A stretch of DNA of 7,391 nt from Candidatus Cloacimonadota bacterium (GCA_020532365.1 JAJBBL010000154.1:1-7391), one strand, 5' to 3'; counted from the stretch's first letter, positions 1 through 6,904 are shown. Translations and numbers: made by a program. Notes: generated by a model not told the origin, from the letters alone.

Positions 1-2
1 GG

Positions 3-896
3 GCTCCAATGCTGACCATAACTGTATATTATGGAGATGATGATCGAATCGATTATCTTGATTTTATGGAATATTATAACGATGAAGAGTATCGTAATGG
101 CTATGGTATTGCACGTAATTTCATTTATTACGATGAACGTGGACGTTACAATGAGGTACTGGTTGAATATGCAGACAACGGTGAGGATTTCGAAAAGGAC
201 TCTAAGGTTGAATATGTATACCACCCTTCTGATACTTGGACCTATCCCGACGTTCAAAAATGGCTCAATAATATAGGGTACAGCCTCATTCTCGAATTTG
301 CTAACTCAATAGAGAACGATGCAAAGTTTCTTACCGAAACTTTTTATGGTTGGTATGATGACGAGTATTATCCTGAAGATCGTACCTCTTATGAATACGA
401 AGATGATAAGTTAACGCTCGCTTATTATGAATGGTGGGATTGGGATAACGAAGATTGGGAATGTGAAAATAGAGGTTCCTACTTGTATAATGCAAATGGA
501 CTTCTGGAAATGTACCTTGAACAATTCTACTCTAATCATGAAGAAGATTGGGTCAACTTTGAAAGATACGTTTTGACTTATGACGATATTAGCTCTGCTG
601 ATGAGCATACTATTGCATCACCAATAACTAAAGCTGTGAACTATCCGAACCCGTTTAACCCTGAAACTACTATCAGCTTTAACTTACCAAAAGATCAATT
701 TGTCGAAGTTGCCGTTTACAACTCCAAAGGGCAGCTCATCGACAAAATAATTAGTGAAGATAGAAGCTCAGGACATAACAGCGTAGTCTGGAACGGAACA
801 GACTCCGCTAACAAACCGATGCCTTCCGGACTCTATTTCTATCGTATTACAGGTGAAAACCTTTCAATGAAAGGTAAAATGCTAATGCTTAAATAG
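3..896 (+). CDS. Secreted YD-like repeat protein with type A (T9SS) C-terminal sorting domain, 5' truncated by window edge
   Basis: This is the C-terminal part of a secreted protein, the first of three tandem paralogs. The frame is open to the left edge (GCT CCA precede the ATG at 9). That ATG aligns with Met172 of the next paralog, so about 170 residues including the signal peptide lie outside the window and position 9 is not a real start. Counting from that Met, residues 35-60, 126-156 and 157-186 are degenerate YD-like units (YYDERG, YEYEDD, YLYNANG) with many Asp, Glu, Tyr and Trp. Residues 211-295 are the sorting domain: NYPNPFNPETT, ISFNLP, VYNSKGQ, WNGTD, SGLYFYR and a terminal KMLMLK. 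By family knowledge such tails direct cargo through the type IX system to the cell surface or medium. The role of the repeat part is unknown. A terminator follows the stop within 15 bp. Confidence 0.9.
   Translation, partial: APMLTITVYYGDDDRIDYLDFMEYYNDEEYRNGYGIARNFIYYDERGRYNEVLVEYADNGEDFEKDSKVEYVYHPSDTWTYPDVQKWLNNIGYSLILEFANSIENDAKFLTETFYGWYDDEYYPEDRTSYEYEDDKLTLAYYEWWDWDNEDWECENRGSYLYNANGLLEMYLEQFYSNHEEDWVNFERYVLTYDDISSADEHTIASPITKAVNYPNPFNPETTISFNLPKDQFVEVAVYNSKGQLIDKIISEDRSSGHNSVVWNGTDSANKPMPSGLYFYRITGENLSMKGKMLMLK
639..896 (+). repeat. Sorting-domain DNA, copy 1 of 3
   Basis: This 258-bp segment encodes the 85-residue sorting domain plus stop and has the same length as the copies at 2159-2416 and 3700-3957. 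My hand count gives about 33 differences against copy 2, roughly 87% identity. The stretch around 796-823 is identical in both, and the last 30 bases differ only at single positions. Most differences in the first third are synonymous. Confidence 0.85.
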
Positions 897-907
897 ATTA
901 GATTTAC

Positions 908-937
908 AAAGAGGGGGGCAATTCCTCCCCTCTTTTT
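908..937 (+). terminator. Intrinsic terminator of the first paralog
   Basis: The arms 908-918 and 925-935 pair (AAAGAGGGG with CCCCTCTTT, plus one G-U pair and one G-C pair), with a 6-nt loop. The descending arm runs into TTTTT at 933-937. It starts 11 bp after the TAG stop. Confidence 0.85.
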
Positions 938-960
938 CTTTATGTCACCCCTCGTAATTT

Positions 961-977
961 ATCGGCGTAACGTCGAT
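961..977. other. Small hairpin in the spacer before the second paralog
   Basis: ATCGGCG and CGTCGAT form a 7-bp stem (one G-T pair) around a TAA loop, followed by CCCCCC at 978-983. No T-run follows, so it is not an obvious terminator. The rest of the 134-bp spacer shows no convincing promoter. A TATAAA at 1013-1018 is too close to the ribosome binding site to be a normal -10 box. Confidence 0.3.
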
Positions 978-1030
978 CCCCCCTACTTACCAATGACTAA
1001 ACTTAAAATGCATATAAAACTGGAGGTTTT

Positions 1031-2416
1031 ATGAAAATTAAACACATTCTTGTGTTGTCACTCATACTTATTGTCTCAGTCACTTTGCTGGCTGATGTTC
1101 ACAAATCAGAAGCTAAGTCTGCCCTATCAAGACATCTGAAAGAACGTATGCTAACAAATAGCCTAAACTTTAGCCCCTCTTCGCAGCTAACAGTAGATTA
1201 TAGAATTACAGAACTATTGGATCAGCTTGCTGAGCAATTTGAGACTGATACTTGGATTAACAATAAATTCAGAGGTTATGTTTTTGATGAGAACAACTTC
1301 GTTGTTGAAATCATAGAGAAAAGATATAATGTCGAAGAAAATGATTGGGATGATAACTCTGCTGCTATAAGTATCAGCCGTAATGAGATAGGGTTGGTAA
1401 CCAATGTTATGTTTGCCGAAGTGGCTAAGGATGGTACCGAAACGCTATTAGGAAGACTGAACCAAGAGTATAACGAAAATGACCAAGTTATTCTTATTTT
1501 CGTTGAAATATTTGACGACGAAATAGATGATTGGTCACCCTTAATGGAAGTTGAATTTGGTTATGGTGAGGATAATCGTTGCGAATACTTGCAGATAACT
1601 CAATGTTCTGAAGAAGGTATCGATTATGTCTTGAAAAATAGCCTCTTTTATGATGAACAGGGACGCTTAGATGAGGCAGTTGCAGAGTTTGGACTGGATG
1701 CTGACACTTTACTCCTTAATAGCAAGAGTGTTAATGAATACGACGACTCTGATACATCCACTTATGAAAAGATGCAAAATATCTTAAATAACTTTGGGTT
1801 AGACAATGTGTTTGAACTTGGTAGCAGATTTGACGATAGGACGGCTTATCTCTCTGAAAAAGCGTACAACTGGGACGGAGAGGAGTATATACTCAATAGA
1901 GTTACCAGGTACGAATATGAAAATCAACGCCTCATTTACGTTTACCATGACGAATTTGAGTATCAAGCAAGAGATTTTGTTACCAACAATAGAGAATTTT
2001 ACGTCCATGATGATAAAGGGCTAATGACTGAAGAACACCAGCAGTTTTATGATTACAATCTTGAGAAATGGCGTACTTATTCCAGAAAAGTGGCAACTTA
2101 CGAAGAGTATGTTTCAGCTGATGAAGTTACAGTTATACCTGTAAAAGCCTCGGTAAAGAACTATCCAAACCCATTCAACCCTGAGACCACTATCAGCTTC
2201 AACCTACCACAAGATCAATTCGTTGAAGTTGCCGTTTACAACACTAAAGGACAGCTTGTTACTAAACTCATTAGTGAAAATAGAAGCTCAGGGCTTAACA
2301 GTGTAATCTGGTACGGAACAGACTCCGCTAACAAACCGATGCCCTCCGGGCTCTACTTCTATCGTATTACAGGTAAAAACCTTTCAATGAAAGGCAAAAT
2401 GCTAATGCTTAAATAA
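1031..2416 (+). CDS. Secreted YD-like repeat protein with type A (T9SS) C-terminal sorting domain (second paralog)
   Basis: This is a complete 461-residue secreted protein of unknown function. The start is set by GGAGG at 1022-1026, four bases before ATG. A signal peptide is visible: MKIKH, then a hydrophobic core at residues 6-20, with probable cleavage after Ala21 (LLA-D). Residues 81 to about 220 and 293-352 hold about seven degenerate YD-like units of roughly 31 residues (YVFDENN, ISRNEIG, QEYNENDQ, FGYGEDN, LFYDEQGR, YEYENQR, YVHDDKG), often with Trp near the unit end. They are reminiscent of YD/RHS-type beta repeats but too divergent to call a true RHS shell. Residues 377-461 are the sorting domain (NYPNPFNPETT to KMLMLK). 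The protein aligns along its length with its two neighbours, for example around SADE just before the sorting domain. It is flanked by terminators on both sides, so it is probably monocistronic. Secretion route is inferred from the tail; the surface role is unknown. Confidence 0.92.
   Translation: MKIKHILVLSLILIVSVTLLADVHKSEAKSALSRHLKERMLTNSLNFSPSSQLTVDYRITELLDQLAEQFETDTWINNKFRGYVFDENNFVVEIIEKRYNVEENDWDDNSAAISISRNEIGLVTNVMFAEVAKDGTETLLGRLNQEYNENDQVILIFVEIFDDEIDDWSPLMEVEFGYGEDNRCEYLQITQCSEEGIDYVLKNSLFYDEQGRLDEAVAEFGLDADTLLLNSKSVNEYDDSDTSTYEKMQNILNNFGLDNVFELGSRFDDRTAYLSEKAYNWDGEEYILNRVTRYEYENQRLIYVYHDEFEYQARDFVTNNREFYVHDDKGLMTEEHQQFYDYNLEKWRTYSRKVATYEEYVSADEVTVIPVKASVKNYPNPFNPETTISFNLPQDQFVEVAVYNTKGQLVTKLISENRSSGLNSVIWYGTDSANKPMPSGLYFYRITGKNLSMKGKMLMLK
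2159..2416 (+). repeat. Sorting-domain DNA, copy 2 of 3
   Basis: This copy shares with copy 1 the block GGAACAGACTCCGCTAACAA and what follows it, and with copy 3 the run from CAAGATCA to GCCGTTTACAAC. Homology stops abruptly at or just after the stop codon. Confidence 0.85.
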
Positions 2417-2427
2417 AAGAGCTTAAC

Positions 2428-2454
2428 AAGGGGGCATTTAACACGCCCCCTTTT
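2428..2454 (+). terminator. Intrinsic terminator of the second paralog
   Basis: AAGGGGGC at 2428-2435 pairs perfectly with GCCCCCTT at 2445-2452 across a 9-nt loop. TTTT follows from 2451. It lies 11 bp after the TAA stop. Confidence 0.85.
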
Positions 2455-2494
2455 CTTATTAATTACTCCGTTTTATTAGCAACTATAATTTTTA

Positions 2495-2522
2495 TTGACA
2501 TTTTTTTAACAACTATTAGAAA
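2495..2522 (+). promoter_or_regulatory. Candidate promoter of the third paralog
   Basis: A perfect TTGACA (2495-2500) is followed 16 bp later by TAGAAA (2517-2522, four of six matches to a -10 box). A leader of about 45 nt rich in A and G leads to the ribosome binding site. A TATAAT at 2484-2489 is an alternative -10 box but has no clear -35. FCB bacteria may use a different promoter consensus, so this is only suggestive. Confidence 0.4.
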
Positions 2523-2564
2523 TTGTCTCAAGGAAACAGAGGACACAAGAAAACAAAATACTAT

Positions 2565-2570
2565 GGAGGG
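2565..2570 (+). promoter_or_regulatory. Ribosome binding site that decides the start of the third paralog
   Basis: GGAGGG lies four bases before the ATG at 2575, the same spacing as GGAGG to ATG in the second paralog. The in-frame ATG at 2563 overlaps this site (its G is the first base of it) and would put MEGG ahead of the signal peptide. The 2575 start is therefore preferred. Confidence 0.8.
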
Positions 2571-2574
2571 TGGT

Positions 2575-3957
2575 ATGAAAACAAAGCAAATCATTTTGCT
2601 CGCGTTAATACTTGTAGTGTCAACAGTTATGTTGGCCGATGTTAACTTTTTTGAGGGTGGATTTTCAATATTAAAACAACTTAATGAGAATATGAGGGCT
2701 GGTAATCAGAGCTACGCTTCTGCGTCCCGCTCAACAGACTCAATGAAAATTACTGAAATCCTGACTCAAAAAGCTGATCTCGAAAAAGACGATGAACTAA
2801 AAGCTAACAACTTAACCACTTATGACTACGATGATAATGGGCTACTCATTAGAGCAACTCGTAAATGGTTTGACGGTAAAACAGATGAATGGAGCAATGA
2901 GTATTGGATTGTAGACATTACCCGTAATGAAGAGGGCTTGATAACAAACACTTACAGCTATACTGTAGACAGCGATGGTAGAGAAAACCCTGGAATAAGT
3001 GCTTCACAAGAATACAATGATGAAGGACATGCTGTTTTCTTTATCATCAAGTACTACGATAATAACTACTGGCGAAACTTCATAGAGGGTAGTCTAAAGT
3101 ATAATTCAAAAAATCAATGTACAAGATTTGACCTTATAGAGTTTAAAGATAGCTTTGAGCAAGGTATAGTGTCTTACCTCTATTCGTATACTGAAGAGGG
3201 AAAAGTTGATCATACACTTATGGCGACAGGATATGATTACGAAATCCTGTATGAAACAGGATATACAACAAAGACTGTATACACGTATATAAACGAAGAT
3301 ACCTCTTCATACGAATGTGTACAGAACTACTTTGACAGCTATATGCTAAACATTACCATTCCCTACCATGGTTTCGCTAACTGGTATAAACCTGCTCCAC
3401 TATACAAATATAATGCAGTTTACAACATTTATGGAGATCAAAACCAATACATAAGCTCTGAAAGCTTTGATTACACAGATCAAAAACTGACCTATATCAA
3501 TTACGACTCTGCTGGAGCTTCTGTAGTAAAACGTGACTTCTACGTGTACAACAATGAAGGGATGATTACCGAAATACAAAAACAAGTCTATGATAATGAC
3601 TTACAAGAGTGGCGCACATATTTAAGAAATGTAGCAACTTATGATGAATATTCATCGGCTGACGAATTTACAGCTATGCCTGCAAAAGCCTCAGCAAAGA
3701 ACTATCCCAACCCGTTCAACCCAGAGACTATTATCAGCTTCAATCTACCACAAGATCAGTTCGTTGAAGTTGCCGTTTACAACTCGAAGGGGCAGCTCGT
3801 TGACACAATCATAAATGAAAATAGAAGCTCAGGACTTAACAGCGTAGTTTGGAACGGAACCGATTCTAATAACAGATCAATGCCCTCGGGGTTATACTTC
3901 TATCGTATTTCAGGTAAGACTCTTACTTTGAAAGGTAAGATGCTAATGCTTAAATAA
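2575..3957 (+). CDS. Secreted YD-like repeat protein with type A (T9SS) C-terminal sorting domain (third paralog)
   Basis: This complete 460-residue protein starts at the second of two in-frame ATGs, chosen because it has the GGAGGG site and because MKTKQIILLALIL matches the paralog's MKIKHILVLSLIL. The signal peptide ends near Ala21 (VMLA-D). YD-like units are seen at residues 81-111 (YDYDDNG, WFDGKTDEW), 112-143 (ITRNEEG), 144-173 (QEYNDEG, YYDNNYW), 174-203 (LKYNSKNQ), 204-217 (YSYTEEGK) and 323-352 (YVYNNEG, YDNDLQEW). Residues 220-320 diverge from the second paralog and are rich in Tyr. Residues 376-460 are the sorting domain, with NNRSMPSG where the other two copies have ANKPMPSG. The function of the exported part is not recognised; adhesion or structural roles are possible but not shown. 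It has its own promoter candidate and terminator and converges with the lipoprotein gene on the other strand. Confidence 0.92.
   Translation: MKTKQIILLALILVVSTVMLADVNFFEGGFSILKQLNENMRAGNQSYASASRSTDSMKITEILTQKADLEKDDELKANNLTTYDYDDNGLLIRATRKWFDGKTDEWSNEYWIVDITRNEEGLITNTYSYTVDSDGRENPGISASQEYNDEGHAVFFIIKYYDNNYWRNFIEGSLKYNSKNQCTRFDLIEFKDSFEQGIVSYLYSYTEEGKVDHTLMATGYDYEILYETGYTTKTVYTYINEDTSSYECVQNYFDSYMLNITIPYHGFANWYKPAPLYKYNAVYNIYGDQNQYISSESFDYTDQKLTYINYDSAGASVVKRDFYVYNNEGMITEIQKQVYDNDLQEWRTYLRNVATYDEYSSADEFTAMPAKASAKNYPNPFNPETIISFNLPQDQFVEVAVYNSKGQLVDTIINENRSSGLNSVVWNGTDSNNRSMPSGLYFYRISGKTLTLKGKMLMLK
3700..3957 (+). repeat. Sorting-domain DNA, copy 3 of 3
   Basis: This is the most divergent copy, differing chiefly in the part coding for NNRSMPSG and TLTLKG. 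It keeps the run GTTGAAGTTGCCGTTTACAA and the ATGCTAATGCTTAAATAA end. Confidence 0.8.
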
Positions 3958-3980
3958 GAGAGTAAAATATAAAATAAACT

Positions 3981-4008
3981 AAAGGGCGTCTTGTAGACGC
4001 CCTTTTTT
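3981..4008 (+). terminator. Intrinsic terminator of the third paralog
   Basis: AAAGGGCGTC (3981-3990) and GACGCCCTTT (3996-4005) form a perfect 10-bp stem with a 5-nt TTGTA loop. A T-run extends to 4008. It lies 23 bp after the stop. Confidence 0.92.
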
Positions 4009-4096
4009 ATTTCCTTGCCCTCTCTCAAGAAGAGGAGCATAATTAAAGTACGAAGTAGCTTGTAATGCCGGACATAAAATGGTTAAATGACTGTAT

Positions 4097-4128
4097 TGGG
4101 GTGCAAGCCTTACTCAGCCTGCACCCCA
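4097..4128 (-). terminator. Hairpin after the lipoprotein gene, possible terminator without a U-tract
   Basis: TGGGGTGCA (4097-4105) and TGCACCCCA (4120-4128) form a perfect 9-bp stem. Two more G-C pairs (4107-4118, 4108-4117) are possible inside the loop. It begins 22 bp after the stop at 4151. On the minus strand it is followed by ATACAG, not a T-run, so termination here would be atypical. The remaining spacer at 4009-4096 shows nothing recognisable. Confidence 0.45.
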
Positions 4129-4150
4129 CTCTTTAATACTTATCTCAAGA

Positions 4151-6703
4151 TCAGCGGATAGTTCTAACCAAGCGGAGACCTAACGAATAATTTGTTTTGT
4201 CTTTTTTAGAACTCGCCCTTTTTGTAATTCCACAAGTTGGAGCAGCGTTATGATAAGCACCGCCACGAAGGACAGCCTCGTCACCTGTCTCTGCCCCTTT
4301 CGGGTTTTTAGAAGGGCTATATTTGTAGTATTCTTTGTCGTAAATATCCCAGCACCATTCCCAAACGTTACCAGACATATCATAAATACCGAGAGCATTT
4401 GGCTTCTTTTCGGCAATCTCATGCAAAACTGGAAGTTGTGATCCTGAATTATCTTTATACCAGCCAACTTCATCAAGAACGTCACTACCCGAATATCTAT
4501 ACCCACTCTGGTTTATTCCGCCACCGGCCGCGTATTCCCACTCAGCTTCTGTTGGGAGACGATAACCATTAACCAACCAATTACATTCGACAATACCATC
4601 CTCCCAGTCATCTGGATTTGTATCACCGTTAATACTGTAAGCAGGTGTTAAGTTTTCCTTTATACTTCTCTTGTTACAATAGTCTATTGCTTCATACCAG
4701 GTCAGTCCAAATATGGGTAAGTTCATATTTCTTTCATTCGAAGGCCACCAAGGTACATACTCCATAAGATCTTTCCATTGATTAATTGTTACCGTTGCTT
4801 TAGCCATATAAAAGTTGCTCACTTCGACATTATGCATAGGCATCTCTACCTCACTCCCGGTATTGCTTCCCATTCTAAAGGTCCCCCCTTTCACAAAGAC
4901 AAACTCGTCAATAAGATAGACTTCGGAAACAACATAGCTACTTTTCCATCCAGGTATCATTCCCTTAACCTTTATCCTTGTATCTGATTCGATAAGGAAT
5001 GGTCCTGTATATACTGTAGAGCTTTCAGTTGGTTCACTCTGATCAGTTGTATAGAGGTAAGAAGCACTCTCATTCTCACCTGTAATACTCAATAAAATTG
5101 GCGTATCGTAGGCTCCCGTTTTTGCGCTAAGTACAGGGTCGGTAACTTGCAGAGTATAAGTTCCTTTTGTCACGTCACTACTCTTTATCCCCTCTTTAAC
5201 AGCAATAGCTTTGAGAACTATTTTCTCGTCAATAAGTACTGGTTTGGTATAAACAGGTGACTTTTCACTCGGTGACTCACCGTTTGTTGTATAATGTATC
5301 GTCGCGCCTGGGGTACTGCTTGAAATAGTTACTGTTTGCGAGTCGAAATACAGCCCCCCAATTGGGTCAAAGCGTGGTCTATGCACTCTTTCATATTTCA
5401 CTTTATATTTACCCGAAGCGACCTCACTATTTTTCCATCCACTTTTATAAGCAACTGCTTTCAAATTCAGTGATGGATGTGCTGGAATAGGTTCTAAGTA
5501 GTGTTTTGACGTATCATCCGGCATAGTACCATCAGTTGTATAGTAAATTTTTACATCTATAGTCTCGCATAGGATACTCACTGCGTCCAAGTATTCATAA
5601 TCCCCTTGAGGCGGATCGAAAATTGGGGTACTTACGTAAAAAGTGTATTCTGCACTGGCAGTAACACTCTCTTTCCAGCCAGCCTTAAACGCTTTTGCTT
5701 TAATCACCGTATTGGAGTCTACTTCGATAGGCTCAAAATATCTCAATGATTCTTCTGTTGGCTCTGTTCCGTCAACGGTGTAGTGAATACTTACCCCTTC
5801 CGTTGAACAAGTTATTTCTACTTGTTGCACCTCAGAATACTCTCCCTCTCCCGGACTAAACTGAGGAGCAGCCAATCTATCAAAAGATATTTCATAGTTT
5901 GCTACACCTGTTTTGCTTGATGGCCATTCTTTGTGAAACGCTTTGGCCTTAACAACCGTATCTTCGTTAATCTCGATCGGTTTAGTATACTGTTCACTCT
6001 CTTCATTCGGTTCACTACCATCAAGTGTATAATAAATAGTGGATAACTCAGTTATACACTCGATACTAACCACTTGTACTTTGTTGTAAATACCCGCCGC
6101 AGGGGTAAAAGTTGGTTCAGCAACTACAAAATTATATTCTCCCTCTGCTGTTTCACTATCAAGCCAACTCTTCTTAAAAGCCTTAGCTTTCAAAAGAATA
6201 TCATTAGTAATCGGTACCGGATATGTATAATAATTAGAAGCCTTTGTTGGCTCACTACCATCAACTGTGTAATAGATCTCCGCCCCGTCAGTATTACAAG
6301 AAATTGAGACATTTAGAATATTGTAGTGCTCACCCGGCTCCGGATTAAAAATAGGGGCTCCAACCTGAAGTAATTCAATTTCATAATTTGCTGATATAGA
6401 GGCACTATCCTTCCAACCCTTTTTGTAAGCTTTCGACTTTAAAGTAGTTGTAGTACTAATTTCAATAGGTTCTGAATATCTAATAGCGCTTTTTGAAGGC
6501 TCACTGCCATCTGTAGTGTAATAAATACTCGCCCCGTCAGTATTACACTCAATAACAACGTATTGATGACCCGAATACGTGCCCCCCTCTGGGTTAAACG
6601 ATAGTTTTAATTGCTTTTTAACAGGTTTACTTATTATGCGATCAATACAACCAGTTAGTAAAATCGACAGCACAAGCAGAACTAAAATCATCCTAATCCT
6701 CAT
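4151..6703 (-). CDS. Lipoprotein with seven chitobiase-type C-terminal repeats and an FGE-like (SUMF1/EgtB/PvdO) domain
   Basis: This complete 850-residue predicted lipoprotein starts at an ATG preceded by AGGAGGG (6714-6708). The lipobox LTGC ends at Cys19 after the hydrophobic segment 5-16, so it is probably anchored in a membrane by its N terminus. Residues 32-598 are seven repeats of 79-84 residues of the CHB_HEX_C type, each built around IYYTxDGSEP and ending KAxAxKxGWxxS. These start near 32, 114, 194, 277, 356, 440 and 519 and are predicted beta-sandwich modules. Residues 599-850 form an FGE/SUMF1-like domain: FVKGGTFRMGS near the start, RLPTEAEWEYAAGG at 715, GNVWEWCWD at 778 and RGGAYHN at 814, ending GLRLVR. 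In true FGE two cysteines (CxxxxC) act; here Asn819 replaces the first and only Cys824 remains, so sulfatase activation is unlikely. The domain may bind a ligand or have another reaction. The repeats would hold it away from the surface. The convergent neighbour ends 194 bp away. Confidence 0.92.
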   Translation of the reverse strand: MRIRMILVLLVLSILLTGCIDRIISKPVKKQLKLSFNPEGGTYSGHQYVVIECNTDGASIYYTTDGSEPSKSAIRYSEPIEISTTTTLKSKAYKKGWKDSASISANYEIELLQVGAPIFNPEPGEHYNILNVSISCNTDGAEIYYTVDGSEPTKASNYYTYPVPITNDILLKAKAFKKSWLDSETAEGEYNFVVAEPTFTPAAGIYNKVQVVSIECITELSTIYYTLDGSEPNEESEQYTKPIEINEDTVVKAKAFHKEWPSSKTGVANYEISFDRLAAPQFSPGEGEYSEVQQVEITCSTEGVSIHYTVDGTEPTEESLRYFEPIEVDSNTVIKAKAFKAGWKESVTASAEYTFYVSTPIFDPPQGDYEYLDAVSILCETIDVKIYYTTDGTMPDDTSKHYLEPIPAHPSLNLKAVAYKSGWKNSEVASGKYKVKYERVHRPRFDPIGGLYFDSQTVTISSSTPGATIHYTTNGESPSEKSPVYTKPVLIDEKIVLKAIAVKEGIKSSDVTKGTYTLQVTDPVLSAKTGAYDTPILLSITGENESASYLYTTDQSEPTESSTVYTGPFLIESDTRIKVKGMIPGWKSSYVVSEVYLIDEFVFVKGGTFRMGSNTGSEVEMPMHNVEVSNFYMAKATVTINQWKDLMEYVPWWPSNERNMNLPIFGLTWYEAIDYCNKRSIKENLTPAYSINGDTNPDDWEDGIVECNWLVNGYRLPTEAEWEYAAGGGINQSGYRYSGSDVLDEVGWYKDNSGSQLPVLHEIAEKKPNALGIYDMSGNVWEWCWDIYDKEYYKYSPSKNPKGAETGDEAVLRGGAYHNAAPTCGITKRASSKKDKTNYSLGLRLVRTIR
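4910..6610 (-). repeat. Seven tandem chitobiase/hexosaminidase C-terminal-type repeats
   Basis: This is the DNA for residues 32-598 of the lipoprotein. The core motif reads TTDGSEP, TVDGSEP, TLDGSEP, TVDGTEP, TTDGTMP, TTNGESP and TTDQSEP in repeats 1 to 7, so it decays toward the FGE-like domain. Repeats 1-5 have a Cys in the strand before the motif (IEC, ISC, IEC, ITC, ILC), which is lost in 6 and 7. Repeats 1 and 2 share an 18-base identical stretch (6530-6547 and 6281-6298), a trace of fairly recent duplication. Confidence 0.9.
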
Positions 6704-6707
6704 TGTT

Positions 6708-6714
6708 CCCTCCT
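6708..6714 (-). promoter_or_regulatory. Ribosome binding site of the lipoprotein gene
   Basis: AGGAGGG on the minus strand ends four bases before the ATG at 6703. It favours this start over the in-frame Met5 codon at 6691. Confidence 0.8.
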
Positions 6715-6751
6715 AAATAATTCTTACCTTAATTCATATGATTTACACGCA

Positions 6752-6780
6752 AGCATAGTTCATAGCTGCAAACAACTCAA
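6752..6780 (-). promoter_or_regulatory. Candidate promoter of the lipoprotein gene
   Basis: On the minus strand TTGAGT (6780-6775) and TATGCT (6757-6752) are 17 bp apart, each with four of six consensus matches. The start would fall near 6745, giving a leader of about 40 nt. An inverted repeat, GCATAGTT at 6753-6760 and AACTATGC at 6791-6798, overlaps the -10 box and lies just upstream of the -35 box, so it could be an operator. Confidence 0.35.
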
Positions 6781-6826
6781 CCTGATTGATAACTATGCAA
6801 TTATCGTTCCAAACTGTTTTTTTAAA

Positions 6827-6848
6827 GGGATATCACAAATGATACCCC
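6827..6848. repeat. Imperfect hairpin, first member of a palindrome cluster
   Basis: GGGATATC (6827-6834) pairs with GATACCCC (6841-6848) with one A-C mismatch and a 6-nt loop. Its last four bases are shared with the next inverted repeat, so the two structures exclude each other. Confidence 0.4.
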
Positions 6849-6904
6849 TACAAATAACCGTAACTATGTGAACTCCAATAATTTATTGGTTTATTTTGTA
6901 GGGG
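6845..6904. repeat. Nested inverted repeat
   Basis: The outer arms CCCCTACAAATAACC (6845-6859) and the complementary 6888-6904 pair with two single-base bulges. Inside, CCAATAA-T-TTATTGG (6875-6889) is a perfect palindrome centred on 6882. The region is non-coding, between two minus-strand genes. Confidence 0.55.

Noticed and set aside
1013..1018. TATAAA as a -10 box for the second paralog
   Set aside because: It ends three bases before the GGAGG site, which would place the transcript start at or inside the ribosome binding site, and no -35 at proper spacing is evident.
1799..2024. Overlapping frames of 69 and 72 codons on both strands within the second paralog
   Set aside because: They are shadows of the real reading frame, which aligns with its paralogs throughout this stretch.
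1031..3957. RHS or contact-dependent toxin locus
   Set aside because: The YD-like units are too few and too degenerate. There is no conserved RHS core, no variable toxin tip and no small immunity gene after any of the three.
639..3957. CRISPR-like or phage tropism-switching (diversity-generating) repeats
   Set aside because: The repeated 258-bp blocks are coding, far apart and codon-aligned. There is no reverse transcriptase, and differences are mainly synonymous rather than adenine-directed.
4180..5000. Open frames of 63-108 codons in other frames across the lipoprotein C-terminal region
   Set aside because: They lie wholly inside the 850-residue gene, whose domain matches are clear. They have no ribosome binding site or recognisable product that I could see.
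4151..6703. True chitobiase/hexosaminidase or sulfatase-activating enzyme
   Set aside because: No glycosidase catalytic domain is present, only the accessory C-terminal repeats, and the FGE-like domain lacks the first catalytic cysteine.
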